Assembly: GCA_013824485.1 (NCBI GenBank)
Contig: PNNY01000006.1
Span: 1-38,460 of the forward strand
DNA from: Sideroxydans sp.
Lineage (GTDB): Bacteria; Pseudomonadota; Gammaproteobacteria; Burkholderiales; Gallionellaceae
DNA length: 38,460 nucleotides
Direction of reading: 5' to 3'
The position numbers and the translations under genes are program-made. Shown one piece after another: positions 19,705-29,146 of the stretch (position 1 is the stretch's first letter; every line of letters starts with the position of its first letter). The notes below the pieces were generated by a model, which saw only the letters and a list, made by a program, of their open reading frames with translations, was not told where the DNA came from and did no database searches.

Positions 19705-20622
19705 TTGGAAGACACCAGAACGTTACGCTTCTTCAATCGCGGCCCGAGTGCGGTCGCGCGTCTGGTGTTCTTCTCAGTTCTATCCCTAGTTTTGCTGTTC
19801 GTGGATGCTAGGTACAACTATCTCGAATCCGCACGGCAAGTCATCGCCGTCATCATCTATCCCCTACAGCGATTGACTGCGTTACCCGGAGAAGTGTGGA
19901 ATGGTGCGGGTGAGTACATCACACTGCAACGTCATCTGGTCGCGGAGAATGAGCAGCTGCATCTGCAACACGCTGCTGATGCGACGCTACTCAATCAGAT
20001 GCAATCACTTCAGGCTGAAAACGCACAGTTGCGCGAATTGTTGGATGTGACGCAACGCGCTGACTACACCATGCAGATGGCGCAGATCGCTTATGTCGAA
20101 CGCGACATCTTCAAGCGCAAGTTGTTCATAGACAAAGGCGAGCAAGCTAACGTGCAAGCTGGACAGGCCGTCGTCGATAACGGCGGTGTAGTGGGACAAG
20201 TCACGCGCGTGTACCCTTGGTTGTCCGAGGTGACGCTGGTGACTGACAAGGACATCGCAGTGCCGATCCAAGTCGTGCGCAACGGTATCCGCGCGGTGGT
20301 CTTCGGTTCGGGCAACATCAGTGAATTGGAATTGCGTTATCAGCCCGTCAATGCCGATATCGAAGTAGGTGATGTGTTGGTCACGTCGGGCATGGATGGG
20401 ACTTATCCGCCGGCGCTGCCTGTCGCCCAAGTCATCAAGGTGGAGCGTGATCCGGCTTATCCATTCGCTCGTATCGTGTGTGCACCGTTGGCGGGTGTGG
20501 ATAGACATCGCACCTTGCTCATCGTGTCTAGCGTGCCGCCACTGCCAGAGCGTCCTGTCGCTGAGACGGAAGCGGACGATGCGCAGCGCATGAAGAAGAT
20601 CGTGAAACGGAGCAAGCCATGA
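19705..20622 (+). CDS. mreC: Rod shape-determining protein MreC (TTG start)
   Basis: N-terminus FFNRGPSAVARLVFFSVLSL, coiled coil, DKGEQANVQAGQAVVDNGGVVGQV. No in-frame ATG upstream. Confidence 0.95.
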   Translation: MEDTRTLRFFNRGPSAVARLVFFSVLSLVLLFVDARYNYLESARQVIAVIIYPLQRLTALPGEVWNGAGEYITLQRHLVAENEQLHLQHAADATLLNQMQSLQAENAQLRELLDVTQRADYTMQMAQIAYVERDIFKRKLFIDKGEQANVQAGQAVVDNGGVVGQVTRVYPWLSEVTLVTDKDIAVPIQVVRNGIRAVVFGSGNISELELRYQPVNADIEVGDVLVTSGMDGTYPPALPVAQVIKVERDPAYPFARIVCAPLAGVDRHRTLLIVSSVPPLPERPVAETEADDAQRMKKIVKRSKP

Positions 20623-21137
20623 GACAGGACTTAGCCAGAGACCGTGAGTTCTTGTTGCCAGCCACCACGGCGTTCATCGTGATGAGCTTCTTCATTGCCG
20701 TATTGCTTGAATGGATGCCTTGGCGCGGATGGATGTTGGCGCTACGCCCTGATTTTGTGGGATTGGTGCTGTTGTACTGGTGTACGCACAAGCCCCACCG
20801 TGTCGGTATCGGTATGGCGTGGGTGTTGGGCATCTTCGTGGATGTGGCGGACGCGAGCCTGTTCGGTCAACACGCACTCGCTTACTCGGTGCTGGCATTT
20901 GGTGGTTTGGTGTTGAACCGCCGTGTACAGATGTTCAATCTGCGCGAACAATCTGTGCACGTGTTTGCCTTGTTGCTCGCCAGCTATTCCGTTTACGCCA
21001 TCGTGCATTGGCAAGTACGCGGTTTCGTGGCGTGGGAGTATTTCTTGGGTGTCGTGACATCCTCGTTGTTGTGGATCCCCCTCACGCATCTTCTCCAAGC
21101 GCTGCGCCGTCCGCGTCGCGATCCTAACGAACTATGA
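20619..21137 (+). CDS. mreD: Rod shape-determining protein MreD
   Basis: Small multi-TM protein between mreC and the PBP2 gene with 4-nt overlaps. Confidence 0.93.
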   Translation: MRQDLARDREFLLPATTAFIVMSFFIAVLLEWMPWRGWMLALRPDFVGLVLLYWCTHKPHRVGIGMAWVLGIFVDVADASLFGQHALAYSVLAFGGLVLNRRVQMFNLREQSVHVFALLLASYSVYAIVHWQVRGFVAWEYFLGVVTSSLLWIPLTHLLQALRRPRRDPNEL

Positions 21138-23029
21138 GCCGCATCGTCGAGCTGAAAGACACCCAGCGCGAGATCTACTTCTTCCGTCTGCGCCTGTTCC
21201 TGAGTCTGGGTTTCGTGGCACTGCTGTTCTTCATCCTGTTGCTGCGATTCTTCTATCTACAAGTGATCCGCCACGATTATTTCGAGACGATGGCTGAGAG
21301 CAATCGTATCTATGTGGTGCCCATCGTGCCTAACCGAGGTGTCATCACTGACCGTAACGGGGTCGTATTGGCGCGCAATTATTCTGGCTACACACTGGAG
21401 GTGACGCCAGAGAAAGTGCCGGATATGCAGGCAACGATCGCAGAGATCGGCAAACTGGTGGAGATCAAACCGAAAGATTTGCGCCGCTTCAAGAAACTGA
21501 TGTCAGAGCGTCGTTCTTTGCAGACCTTGCCTATCCGCACGCGATTGACCGATGATGAGGTGGCGCGTTTCGCTGCGCAACGTTACCGTTTCCCCGGTGT
21601 CGAGATCAAAGCGCGCTTGTTCCGCGAATACCCGTTCACTGAAGTTACCTCGCATCTGCTCGGCTATATCGGGCGCATCAACCAGCAAGAGATCGACGAG
21701 TTGGAAGAGCAAGAGCAAGCGACCAACTACATGGGGTCCGACTACATTGGCAAGACTGGTATCGAGCAGCGTTATGAAGCTGAGATGCATGGTGTGACGG
21801 GCTTCGAGCAAGTTGAAGTGGATGCAGGTGGGCGTGCTGTGCGCATGTTGTCGCGCACCGCGCCACAATCGGGCAAGAACCTGACGCTGACCTTGGATGC
21901 GAAATTACAAGAGATCGCGGTGCAAGCGTTTGGTGATTATCGCGGTGCACTGGTCGCTATCGATCCTTCCAATGGCGAAGTGCTGGCTTACGTCAGCAAG
22001 CCGGGTTACGACCCGAATCTTTTCATCGACGGCATCGATACCGAGAACTGGGAAGCTTTGAACAACTCTCCCGATGTCCCGCTCAACAATCGAGCACTAC
22101 GTGGACAGTACCCCATGGGTTCCACCATCAAACCTTTCATGGCGCTGGCAGGCCTGCACTACAACGCGAAGATGACGACGCGCGAGATCAGCGATCCCGG
22201 TTATTACACCTTGCCAGGAAGCAGTCACCAGTACCGCGATTGGAAGGCAGGCGGGCATGGTCGCGTCGACCTGTTCAAGTCGGTGCAAGTCTCTTGCGAC
22301 ACCTTTTACTACGGCTTGGCTACCGAGCTAGGCATCGACCGTATGCATGACTATCTGCAACAGTTCGGCTTCGGTAAGAAGACAGGTATCGACCTTGAGG
22401 GCGAGACTTCCGGCTTGTTACCTTCTACAGAGTGGAAGATGAAGCGCTATAAACAGATCTGGTACCCGGGCGATACAGTTTCGGCGGGTATCGGTCAGGG
22501 CTACCATCTGGTCACACCGATGCAGCTCGCTTTTGCGACGGCGACATTGGCCAACGATGGGGTGGCGTTCAAACCGCATCTGGTGAAAGAGATACAGCAT
22601 CCAGAAGGCGAGGTGCAGATACCGCCACAGCCGCTCTACAAAGTGGACATCCCGGCGGAGGATCTGGCACTGGTCAAACGCGCCATGGTGGCGGTCACTC
22701 AGCCCGGTGGTACGGCGGTCGGAGCGAGCATGGGGGCGCAATACACCATCGCAGGTAAGACCGGCACGGCGCAAGTCATCGGCATGAAACAGGGTGAGAA
22801 ATACGACGAGAGAAAAGTGTCTGAATATTTCCGCGACCATGCTTGGTTCATCGCTTTCGCCCCCGCCGACAAGCCGCGCATCGCCTTGGCGGTATTGGGT
22901 GAGAACGCGGGACACGGAGGCTCGGTGGCGGCCCCCATCGCACGCAAAGTGATGGATTATTATCTGCTTGGTAAAGTGCCTACGCCACTCAAGAAGGCGG
23001 ATGAGAAGCCGGGCGTGGAGAACGATTGA
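21134..23029 (+). CDS. mrdA: Peptidoglycan D,D-transpeptidase PBP2 (MrdA)
   Basis: Transpeptidase motif PMGSTIKPFMALAGL, SxN-like VSCDTFYYGLA, KTGTAQV; N-terminal TM and dimerisation domain. Confidence 0.97.
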   Translation: MSRIVELKDTQREIYFFRLRLFLSLGFVALLFFILLLRFFYLQVIRHDYFETMAESNRIYVVPIVPNRGVITDRNGVVLARNYSGYTLEVTPEKVPDMQATIAEIGKLVEIKPKDLRRFKKLMSERRSLQTLPIRTRLTDDEVARFAAQRYRFPGVEIKARLFREYPFTEVTSHLLGYIGRINQQEIDELEEQEQATNYMGSDYIGKTGIEQRYEAEMHGVTGFEQVEVDAGGRAVRMLSRTAPQSGKNLTLTLDAKLQEIAVQAFGDYRGALVAIDPSNGEVLAYVSKPGYDPNLFIDGIDTENWEALNNSPDVPLNNRALRGQYPMGSTIKPFMALAGLHYNAKMTTREISDPGYYTLPGSSHQYRDWKAGGHGRVDLFKSVQVSCDTFYYGLATELGIDRMHDYLQQFGFGKKTGIDLEGETSGLLPSTEWKMKRYKQIWYPGDTVSAGIGQGYHLVTPMQLAFATATLANDGVAFKPHLVKEIQHPEGEVQIPPQPLYKVDIPAEDLALVKRAMVAVTQPGGTAVGASMGAQYTIAGKTGTAQVIGMKQGEKYDERKVSEYFRDHAWFIAFAPADKPRIALAVLGENAGHGGSVAAPIARKVMDYYLLGKVPTPLKKADEKPGVEND

Positions 23030-24129
23030 TGATCAATGTCCAACAGATAAAACGACGTTTCATGTTGCACCTCGACCCAGTCCTTTTGTATGGATTGGGC
23101 GCATTGTTGTTCGTCAGCCTAGTCGTTCTCTACAGTTCGAGTGATGGCAGTTGGATGCGCGTGTTGGGACAGCTGATGAATATTTTGGTCGCGTTCACCG
23201 CGCTGTGGATAGTCGCCAACATGCCTTTGCATTGGCTGATGCGCATCGCGGTCCCCATGTACGTCCTTGGAATGGCTTTGCTCATCGGAGTGGCACTGTT
23301 CGGCGAGATCAGTCATGGTGCGCGTCGCTGGCTCAATATCGGGGTGGCGACCATACAACCCTCCGAGTTGATGAAGATCGCCGTGCCGTTGATGATGGCT
23401 TGGTATTTCGAGAAGCACGAAGCCACGCTCACTTGGCGCAACCATCTCATTGCGGCGGTATTGTTGGCGATGCCCTTTGTTCTCATCGTGCGCCAACCTG
23501 ACTTGGGTACTTCCATCCTCATCGCGGCCAGTGGCTTTTACGTGTTATTTCTCGCAGGATTGAGTTGGCGCGTGATGGGCGCGCTTTTCGTGGGCGCTTT
23601 AGCCAGTGCCCCGTTCGTGTGGGGCATGCTGCACGATTATCAACGCCATCGCATCATGATGTTGCTCGACCCTTCGCAAGATGCGCTGGGTAAGGGTTAT
23701 CACACCATCCAAGGCATGATCGCGGTCGGCTCTGGTGGTTTCTTGGGTAAGGGCTATATGGAAGGGACGCAGACCCATCTGGATTTCTTGCCCGAGCGCA
23801 GCACCGATTTCATCTTTGCGGTGTATTCCGAGGAGTTCGGATTCCTTGGCAACTTGCTCCTGCTCGGCATCTACATCTTCATCATCGGGCGCGGCTTTAT
23901 CATCACCGCCAATGCATCGACTTACTTCACACGGTTGATGGCCGGTAGCATCACGCTGACGTTCTTCACTTACACCTTCGTCAACATGGGCATGGTCACG
24001 GGTATCCTACCGGTGGTCGGTGTGCCATTGCCATTGTTGAGCTACGGCGGCACATCCATGCTCACGCTGATGTTAGGCTTCGGGGTGTTGATGAGTATCC
24101 ATACGCACCAGCGGCTAGTTAAAACTTAG
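23026..24129 (+). CDS. rodA: Rod shape-determining protein RodA (SEDS glycosyltransferase)
   Basis: SEDS motifs IQPSELMKIAVPLMMAWYF, RQPDLGTSILI, DFIFAVYSEEFGFLG, PLPLLSYGGTSMLTLM. Confidence 0.97.
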   Translation: MMINVQQIKRRFMLHLDPVLLYGLGALLFVSLVVLYSSSDGSWMRVLGQLMNILVAFTALWIVANMPLHWLMRIAVPMYVLGMALLIGVALFGEISHGARRWLNIGVATIQPSELMKIAVPLMMAWYFEKHEATLTWRNHLIAAVLLAMPFVLIVRQPDLGTSILIAASGFYVLFLAGLSWRVMGALFVGALASAPFVWGMLHDYQRHRIMMLLDPSQDALGKGYHTIQGMIAVGSGGFLGKGYMEGTQTHLDFLPERSTDFIFAVYSEEFGFLGNLLLLGIYIFIIGRGFIITANASTYFTRLMAGSITLTFFTYTFVNMGMVTGILPVVGVPLPLLSYGGTSMLTLMLGFGVLMSIHTHQRLVKT

Positions 24130-24140
24130 GGAGATAACAA

Positions 24141-25115
24141 ATGGATCACAAACTGATTGGCTTGTTGTGCGGCGTCACGTTGTTGGGCGCATGTTCTAGT
24201 GCACCGAAAAAAGCGGAGACACGCCAAGGCGCGGCAGCCCCCATCGTCGACCTGCGAAATGGCGGAAGCGTGCCGCAAACAGCGACGACAGCACCCGCTA
24301 CAACAGGCAGTGGCGCTTATCTCGCGGGCGATGGCCCTGGCGCTGACGTGCCTGCGAATCTGGATGCGATCCCGGATGCCGTGCCGAAAGCAGAGCCATT
24401 ACATAAGTATGCGAATCGCCAATACTCCGCGCTGGGTAAGACCTATGTACCGTTGCAAGAGACCGGCAAATACAAAGAGCGCGGCATCGCTTCTTGGTAT
24501 GGTAAGAAGTTCCACGGGCAGAACACCTCCATCGGTGAGGTATACGACATGTATGCCATGACGGCAGCACATCCGACTTTACCTATCCCCAGCTATGCGC
24601 GCGTCACCAATGTCGCCACAGGAAAGTCGGTCGTCGTGCGTGTGAACGATAGAGGTCCGTTCTTGCATGATCGCATCATTGACTTGTCTTACGTCGCCGC
24701 GTACAAATTGGGTTACGTCAACAACGGTAGTGCAGAGGTCGAAGTCGAGAGCATCGCTGTCGATCCGAACGCACCTGTGGTTGCGGCAGTCGAGCCTGCT
24801 CCGGTCAAAGTCGAGCCAGCCGTCGTCGCACCAGTCGTGGCAGTAGCGCCGACCATCCCTGTGGCGACAGCAGGCGCGGTCACTGGCAAAGTCTATTTGC
24901 AACTCGGTGCGTTCAAGGCCAAGCAAGGTGCAGAGAGCTTCTTGGCGAAGATGAGTGCGGCGACCGCTGATAGCGGCAAGACCTTGGCGTTGTATGAGAA
25001 GAGCGGTCTGACCCGTGTCCATCTCGGCCCTTACGCGAATGCAGATGACGCGCGCAAGGCAGCGGCAAAGCTACAAGCCAAGCTGGGATTCAAGCCGTTC
25101 GTCAGCCTGCATTGA
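24141..25115 (+). CDS. rlpA: RlpA family septal ring lytic transglycosylase/lipoprotein with C-terminal SPOR domain
   Basis: Lipobox LLGACSS; ERGIASWYGKKFHGQNTSIGEVYDMYAMTAAHPTLP; VVRVNDRGPFLHDRIIDLS; SPOR C-terminus. Confidence 0.96.
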   Translation: MDHKLIGLLCGVTLLGACSSAPKKAETRQGAAAPIVDLRNGGSVPQTATTAPATTGSGAYLAGDGPGADVPANLDAIPDAVPKAEPLHKYANRQYSALGKTYVPLQETGKYKERGIASWYGKKFHGQNTSIGEVYDMYAMTAAHPTLPIPSYARVTNVATGKSVVVRVNDRGPFLHDRIIDLSYVAAYKLGYVNNGSAEVEVESIAVDPNAPVVAAVEPAPVKVEPAVVAPVVAVAPTIPVATAGAVTGKVYLQLGAFKAKQGAESFLAKMSAATADSGKTLALYEKSGLTRVHLGPYANADDARKAAAKLQAKLGFKPFVSLH

Positions 25116-25147
25116 TCCTCAAGGTGAGGCTGACTTGACCGTCGGTC

Positions 25148-25175
25148 TTGCGCAAGCATTAGAATGTGCTAATAT
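25148..25175 (+). promoter_or_regulatory. Sigma70-like promoter upstream of the rhodanese genes
   Basis: TTGCGC -16 nt- TAATAT, with TG upstream of the -10. Confidence 0.45.
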
Positions 25176-25205
25176 TCAAACATCGCTTACCCAGGAGCAA
25201 CAACG

Positions 25206-25541
25206 ATGTTTGCCAACAGCTTCAAAGAGATCGACCCTTCTGAACTTGACCAATGGCTGAACGATGCTAGCCAAGACATGCATGTCCTCGATGTGCGTGG
25301 AATGGATGAGATCGCCACAGGAACCGTCCCCAAAGCCATCGCACTACCGCTGCATACCTTGCCCATCAAAGCGCGCGATTTCTCCAAGCAACAAAAGTTA
25401 GTCGTCTTATGCCATAGCGGCGGCCGTTCGGCCCAAGCCTGCATGTACCTTCAACAGCAAGGTTTCACCAATGTGTACAACCTACGCGGCGGGATGATGG
25501 GGTGGCGCCAAAGCGGTTTTGCCGCACACCGACTGAGTTGA
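25206..25541 (+). CDS. Rhodanese-like domain protein (cytoplasmic)
   Basis: HVLDVRGMDEIATGTVPKAIALPL, active-site loop LCHSGGRSAQ, NVYNLRGGMMGW. Confidence 0.93.
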   Translation: MFANSFKEIDPSELDQWLNDASQDMHVLDVRGMDEIATGTVPKAIALPLHTLPIKARDFSKQQKLVVLCHSGGRSAQACMYLQQQGFTNVYNLRGGMMGWRQSGFAAHRLS

Positions 25542-25560
25542 TCGAATCCAAAGGAACGAT

Positions 25561-25953
25561 ATGAATATGAAATCAAAATGGATGGCAGTACTCGTCGCAC
25601 TCGGTCTCGTCATGGTCGCTCCGCGTCTGATGGGGCAAGATGTGGCTGAAGTGAGCGTGCAACAAGCACAAAGCATGAGTCAGCAAGGGGTGTTGTTGCT
25701 AGATGTGCGTGAAGAGAGTGAGTACGCCGCGCTACATGCACCTCAGGCAAAGCTCATACCTTTGGGTGATGTTTCATCTCGCATGAAAGAGATCGATGCA
25801 TATAAGGACAAACCGATCGTAGTCGTTTGCCGTTCAGGCAGGCGTTCTGCCAAGGCGGTCGCGATCTTGAAAGAGGCCGGATTTGCTCAGGTGAGCAATG
25901 TGCAAGGAGGCATGATCGCTTGGGAACAAGCGGGGCTCGCGACCATCAAGTGA
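25561..25953 (+). CDS. Rhodanese-like domain protein with N-terminal signal/anchor
   Basis: Hydrophobic N-terminus MAVLVALGLVMVAP, LLLDVREESEYAALHAP, VCRSGRRSAKA, NVQGGMIAWEQAG. Confidence 0.92.
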   Translation: MNMKSKWMAVLVALGLVMVAPRLMGQDVAEVSVQQAQSMSQQGVLLLDVREESEYAALHAPQAKLIPLGDVSSRMKEIDAYKDKPIVVVCRSGRRSAKAVAILKEAGFAQVSNVQGGMIAWEQAGLATIK

Positions 25954-25979
25954 CCCAATGAACTCGTGAGTCGATGGTT

Positions 25980-27320
25980 TTAGCTCGCGACTCGCAATAC
26001 CAAACCCTTCAAGTACGCCCCCTCTGGAAAACTCAGCAGCACCGGATGATCTGGTGCTGCGTGCAGTTTCTTCACGATCTGCGCATCAACGCCTGCATCC
26101 AATGCGGCACCCGCGATGATCTTTTGGAACAGGTCGTCGTTGATGCCACCTGAGCAGGAGTAGGTGAACAGCAAGCCACCCGGACGCAGCAATTTGAATC
26201 CCAGCAGGTTGATGTCTTTGTACGCACGCGATGCCTTTTCTGCAAAAGCGGCGGTGGGAGCAAACTTGGGCGGATCAAGCACAATGAGATCGAACTTGCG
26301 GTTCTGGTCGCGCAGTTTGCGTAGCGCTTCGAACACATCTGCGCATTCCCACTCAGTCTTCGAAGAATCCAATCCATTTATCGCTATATTCTGTTGTGCG
26401 ATCTCCAGTGCCTCTTGGGATGAGTCGATAGAGAGCACTGATCTCGCACCTCCGCGCAGGGCGTAGAGAGAAAAACCACCGGTGTAGCAGAAGCAATTAA
26501 GCACATCCTTGCCCTGCGCCAACTCGCCAGTGAATGCGCGGTTGTCGCGTTGGTCGAGGTAGTAGCCCGTCTTCTGACCTTCTGCCACATCCACGGCGAA
26601 ACGCAGCCCGTTCTCAAGCACTTCAACGGTCGCAGGCAAGGCGCCACGTAAGACACCATTTCGTTTAGGCAGGCCTTCCAACTCACGCCCGTCTGAGTCG
26701 GATCGTTCATAGATACAAACGGGGGAAAGCAGTTCTTGCAGGATATCGGCGAGCGTATCGCGCCAATGTTCCGGCCCCGCACTGCCGAGTTGCATCACGA
26801 GTACGTCACCATATTTGTCCGCGATGAGGCCGGGTAGGCCATCCGATTCGCCGTGGATGATGCGCATGCCGTTGCCACTTTTACTGATTGCCAGAGTACG
26901 GCGCGCTTCGAGTGCGTTAGTGATCTTGGTGCGGAAGAAGTTGGCATCGATGACGTCCTTCTCATGCCACGACCACACGCGAGCTGTGATCTGCGAGTCG
27001 GCGTTGTAAGCCGCCCATGCGAGGAAATTTCCCGCGACGTCATGCACAGGTAAGGTGTCGCCACTCTTGGGTGCACCATCGATATAGTCGATGGCGCCGG
27101 AGAAGATCCAAGGATGGCGGCGTTGTAACGATTTCTCACGCCCTTCTTTGAGTGTGATGCAAGGTTTGGCCGACACATCGCCTACACGAGGTTTGCTATT
27201 GGCCTGAGGTGTATGCGTGTCTGTCGTTGCTTTGTCGCGCTGCACGCGTTTGCGGAAATCCTTGCCGCCTTGAGATTGGCGGTGTGGCGTGGAGTGCGAT
27301 CTGGGTTTGGATTGGCTCAT
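25980..27320 (-). CDS. rlmI: Class I SAM-dependent rRNA methyltransferase, RlmI family (PUA + methyltransferase)
   Basis: KSLQRRHPWIFSGAI PUA start, KTGYYLDQRDNRAF, VLNCFCYTGGFSLYALRGG, DLIVLDPPKFAP. Confidence 0.92.
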   Translation of the reverse strand: MSQSKPRSHSTPHRQSQGGKDFRKRVQRDKATTDTHTPQANSKPRVGDVSAKPCITLKEGREKSLQRRHPWIFSGAIDYIDGAPKSGDTLPVHDVAGNFLAWAAYNADSQITARVWSWHEKDVIDANFFRTKITNALEARRTLAISKSGNGMRIIHGESDGLPGLIADKYGDVLVMQLGSAGPEHWRDTLADILQELLSPVCIYERSDSDGRELEGLPKRNGVLRGALPATVEVLENGLRFAVDVAEGQKTGYYLDQRDNRAFTGELAQGKDVLNCFCYTGGFSLYALRGGARSVLSIDSSQEALEIAQQNIAINGLDSSKTEWECADVFEALRKLRDQNRKFDLIVLDPPKFAPTAAFAEKASRAYKDINLLGFKLLRPGGLLFTYSCSGGINDDLFQKIIAGAALDAGVDAQIVKKLHAAPDHPVLLSFPEGAYLKGLVLRVAS

Positions 27321-28219
27321 GGTTTTTTCTTAGCGCGTGGATGTGCGCCGTCGTAGATCTTGGCGAGATATTGAAAGTCGAGATGGGTATAGACCTGCGT
27401 GGTCGAGATGCTGGCATGACCGAGCATCTCTTGCACGGCGCGCAGATCTCCAGAGGATTGCAACACGTGCGTGGCGAAAGAGTGGCGCAACATGTGAGGG
27501 TGTACGCCGGTGTTGAGTCCTTGTTTAATCGCCCATTTTTGTAACTGAAGTTCTACCGTGCGGGGGGCGATGCGCGCGCCTCTGTTGCCTACGAACAAAG
27601 CAGTCTCATCAGGCTTCGCCACTTGCTCGCGCACGGCGAGCCACGCTTGTAACGCAGTGATGGCATGACTACCCAGCGGCACGATGCGTGTCTTGTTACC
27701 TTTACCGGTGACGCGTACCGATGCATCGGCGAAATCCATGTCGATAGGATCCAAACCCACCAGTTCGGCCAGACGCAATCCGGAAGAGTAGAGCAATTCG
27801 AACATCGCTTTGTCGCGCGCGTCGATTGGGTTCTCTACGGGCATGTCCATCAGCTTCGATGCTTCGTCGGGAGACAGTGCGTGCGGCAATGTCTTGGGTG
27901 CTTTGGGCGGACGCAATCCGACGCAAGGGTTGCTCTTGCAGTCGTGATCACGCATCAGGTAGTTGTAAAACCCGCGCCATGAAGACAACACGCGCGCCAG
28001 CGAACGGCCACTCAAGCCACCGCCATGTAACTGGGCGATGTAACGGCGAATGTGATGACTCTTAAGATCGGGGAGGGGCGTCGCTCCAGCCAATGTGAAC
28101 AAGCGGCGAATGTCGCGCGCATAGTTCTCGGCAGTCAGTGGGGAGTAGTTGCGCTCGTTGTTCAGGTAGGCGAGGTAGCCTTCAAGCGTGGCAGGAACGG
28201 GCGCAGGATTATCAAGCAT
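27317..28219 (-). CDS. xerC: Tyrosine recombinase XerC
   Basis: Catalytic motifs LYSSGLRLAELVGL, HPHMLRHSFATHVLQ, LGHASISTTQVYTHLD. Confidence 0.96.
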   Translation of the reverse strand: MLDNPAPVPATLEGYLAYLNNERNYSPLTAENYARDIRRLFTLAGATPLPDLKSHHIRRYIAQLHGGGLSGRSLARVLSSWRGFYNYLMRDHDCKSNPCVGLRPPKAPKTLPHALSPDEASKLMDMPVENPIDARDKAMFELLYSSGLRLAELVGLDPIDMDFADASVRVTGKGNKTRIVPLGSHAITALQAWLAVREQVAKPDETALFVGNRGARIAPRTVELQLQKWAIKQGLNTGVHPHMLRHSFATHVLQSSGDLRAVQEMLGHASISTTQVYTHLDFQYLAKIYDGAHPRAKKKP

Positions 28220-28363
28220 TGTGGTGGCTCGAAAAATTCAAAGTTCTAAGCAAGACAAGGCGCGAATAAAAAATTGTGACGTAGCATATTGAAATATGTG
28301 AGGAGCAATTTTTTATGAGCAACGCAGTATTGCGACGAAATTTGGATTTTGCGAGCCGCCATC
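28220..28363. repeat. Palindromic repeat element, copy A (DUF484/xerC spacer)
   Basis: Imperfect palindrome with outer arms GGTGGCTCGAAAAATTCAAA / TTTGGATTTTGCGAGCCGCC. Core CTAAGCAAGACAAGGCGCGAATAAAAAATTGTGACGTAGCATATTGAAATATGTGAGGAGCAATTTTTTATGAGCAACGCAGTATTGCGACGAAATTTGGATTT nearly identical to copy B. Confidence 0.85.
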
Positions 28364-28997
28364 AGACGTGCAAGCGGAAAGCACTACCCAGTGTTTCGGC
28401 GATGCGTTGCAGGAACATCGTGCCCATCTCGGGATAGAAACGCTCCTTGTCCTCACTCGCGAGGATCAACATGCCGATGGTCTGTCCATTCGCGCGGAGC
28501 GGCAGATAGGCGAACGAACGTAGATGTTCGCCAGACTCGCCGAACCAGGTGAGCGTGTCTTGCGCAGAGTGGTGTGTGCAAACAGGTTGTTGATGCTGGT
28601 CAGCGAATGCCAACACTTCAGCACTAGGCGGTTCGTCTTTCCACAGATGCAACGCGGCATGTGGTACGGCAAAGATGTCGCGCAGATTGTTCACGATGAG
28701 GTTCTGCAAGGTGTTGCGGTCATGTGGACCGAACAGGGCGCAATTGAACTGGTGCACCTTGAGTTGCAGCGCATCGTTCTCTTTCGCGTATTCCAGCAAC
28801 TCGTGCAACTTCTTCTCCAACTCTTTCACACGTTCGCGCAGAGTGAGCAGTTGGCGCTCTGATAAAGACACCGTGCGGCCTCCGTGCGGATGGGGCAGTG
28901 TGATCTCCGAGAGAAGTTGGGCGTGATCTTCAAAGAACTGAGGATTTTCTTCTAGGTACTTCGCTACGTCGTCTGATTTCATAATTTCCGCTTTCAT
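28362..28997 (-). CDS. DUF484 family protein (GAF-like)
   Basis: VAKYLEENPQFFEDHAQLLSEITLPHPHGGRTVSLSERQLLTLRERVKELEKKL; located between dapF and xerC as in many proteobacteria. Confidence 0.93.
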   Translation of the reverse strand: MKAEIMKSDDVAKYLEENPQFFEDHAQLLSEITLPHPHGGRTVSLSERQLLTLRERVKELEKKLHELLEYAKENDALQLKVHQFNCALFGPHDRNTLQNLIVNNLRDIFAVPHAALHLWKDEPPSAEVLAFADQHQQPVCTHHSAQDTLTWFGESGEHLRSFAYLPLRANGQTIGMLILASEDKERFYPEMGTMFLQRIAETLGSAFRLHV

Positions 28998-29000
28998 TTA

Positions 29001-29146
29001 GAGGGGGCTTTTAGAAATTCAAAGTTCTAAGCAAGACAAGGCGCGAACGAAAAATTGCGACGCGGCATATATGAAATATGTAAGGAGCAATTTTTTGTGA
29101 GCAACGCAGTATTGCGACGAAATTTGGATTTATAGAAGCCCCCTAT
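29001..29146. repeat. Palindromic repeat element, copy B (dapF/DUF484 spacer)
   Basis: Same core as copy A in the same orientation, with outer arms AGGGGGCTTTTAGAAATTCAAA / TTTGGATTTATAGAAGCCCCCT. Confidence 0.85.

Noticed and set aside
25206-25953. Two consecutive rhodanese genes as a novel sulfur system
   Set aside because: Adjacent single-domain rhodaneses, one exported, are common in proteobacteria; no additional sulfur-relay genes beside them.
28220-29146. XerCD dif site next to xerC
   Set aside because: The palindrome centre (CATATnnnATATG) does not fit the remembered 28-bp dif layout, and the same core also occurs at 18.4 kb, away from xerC.
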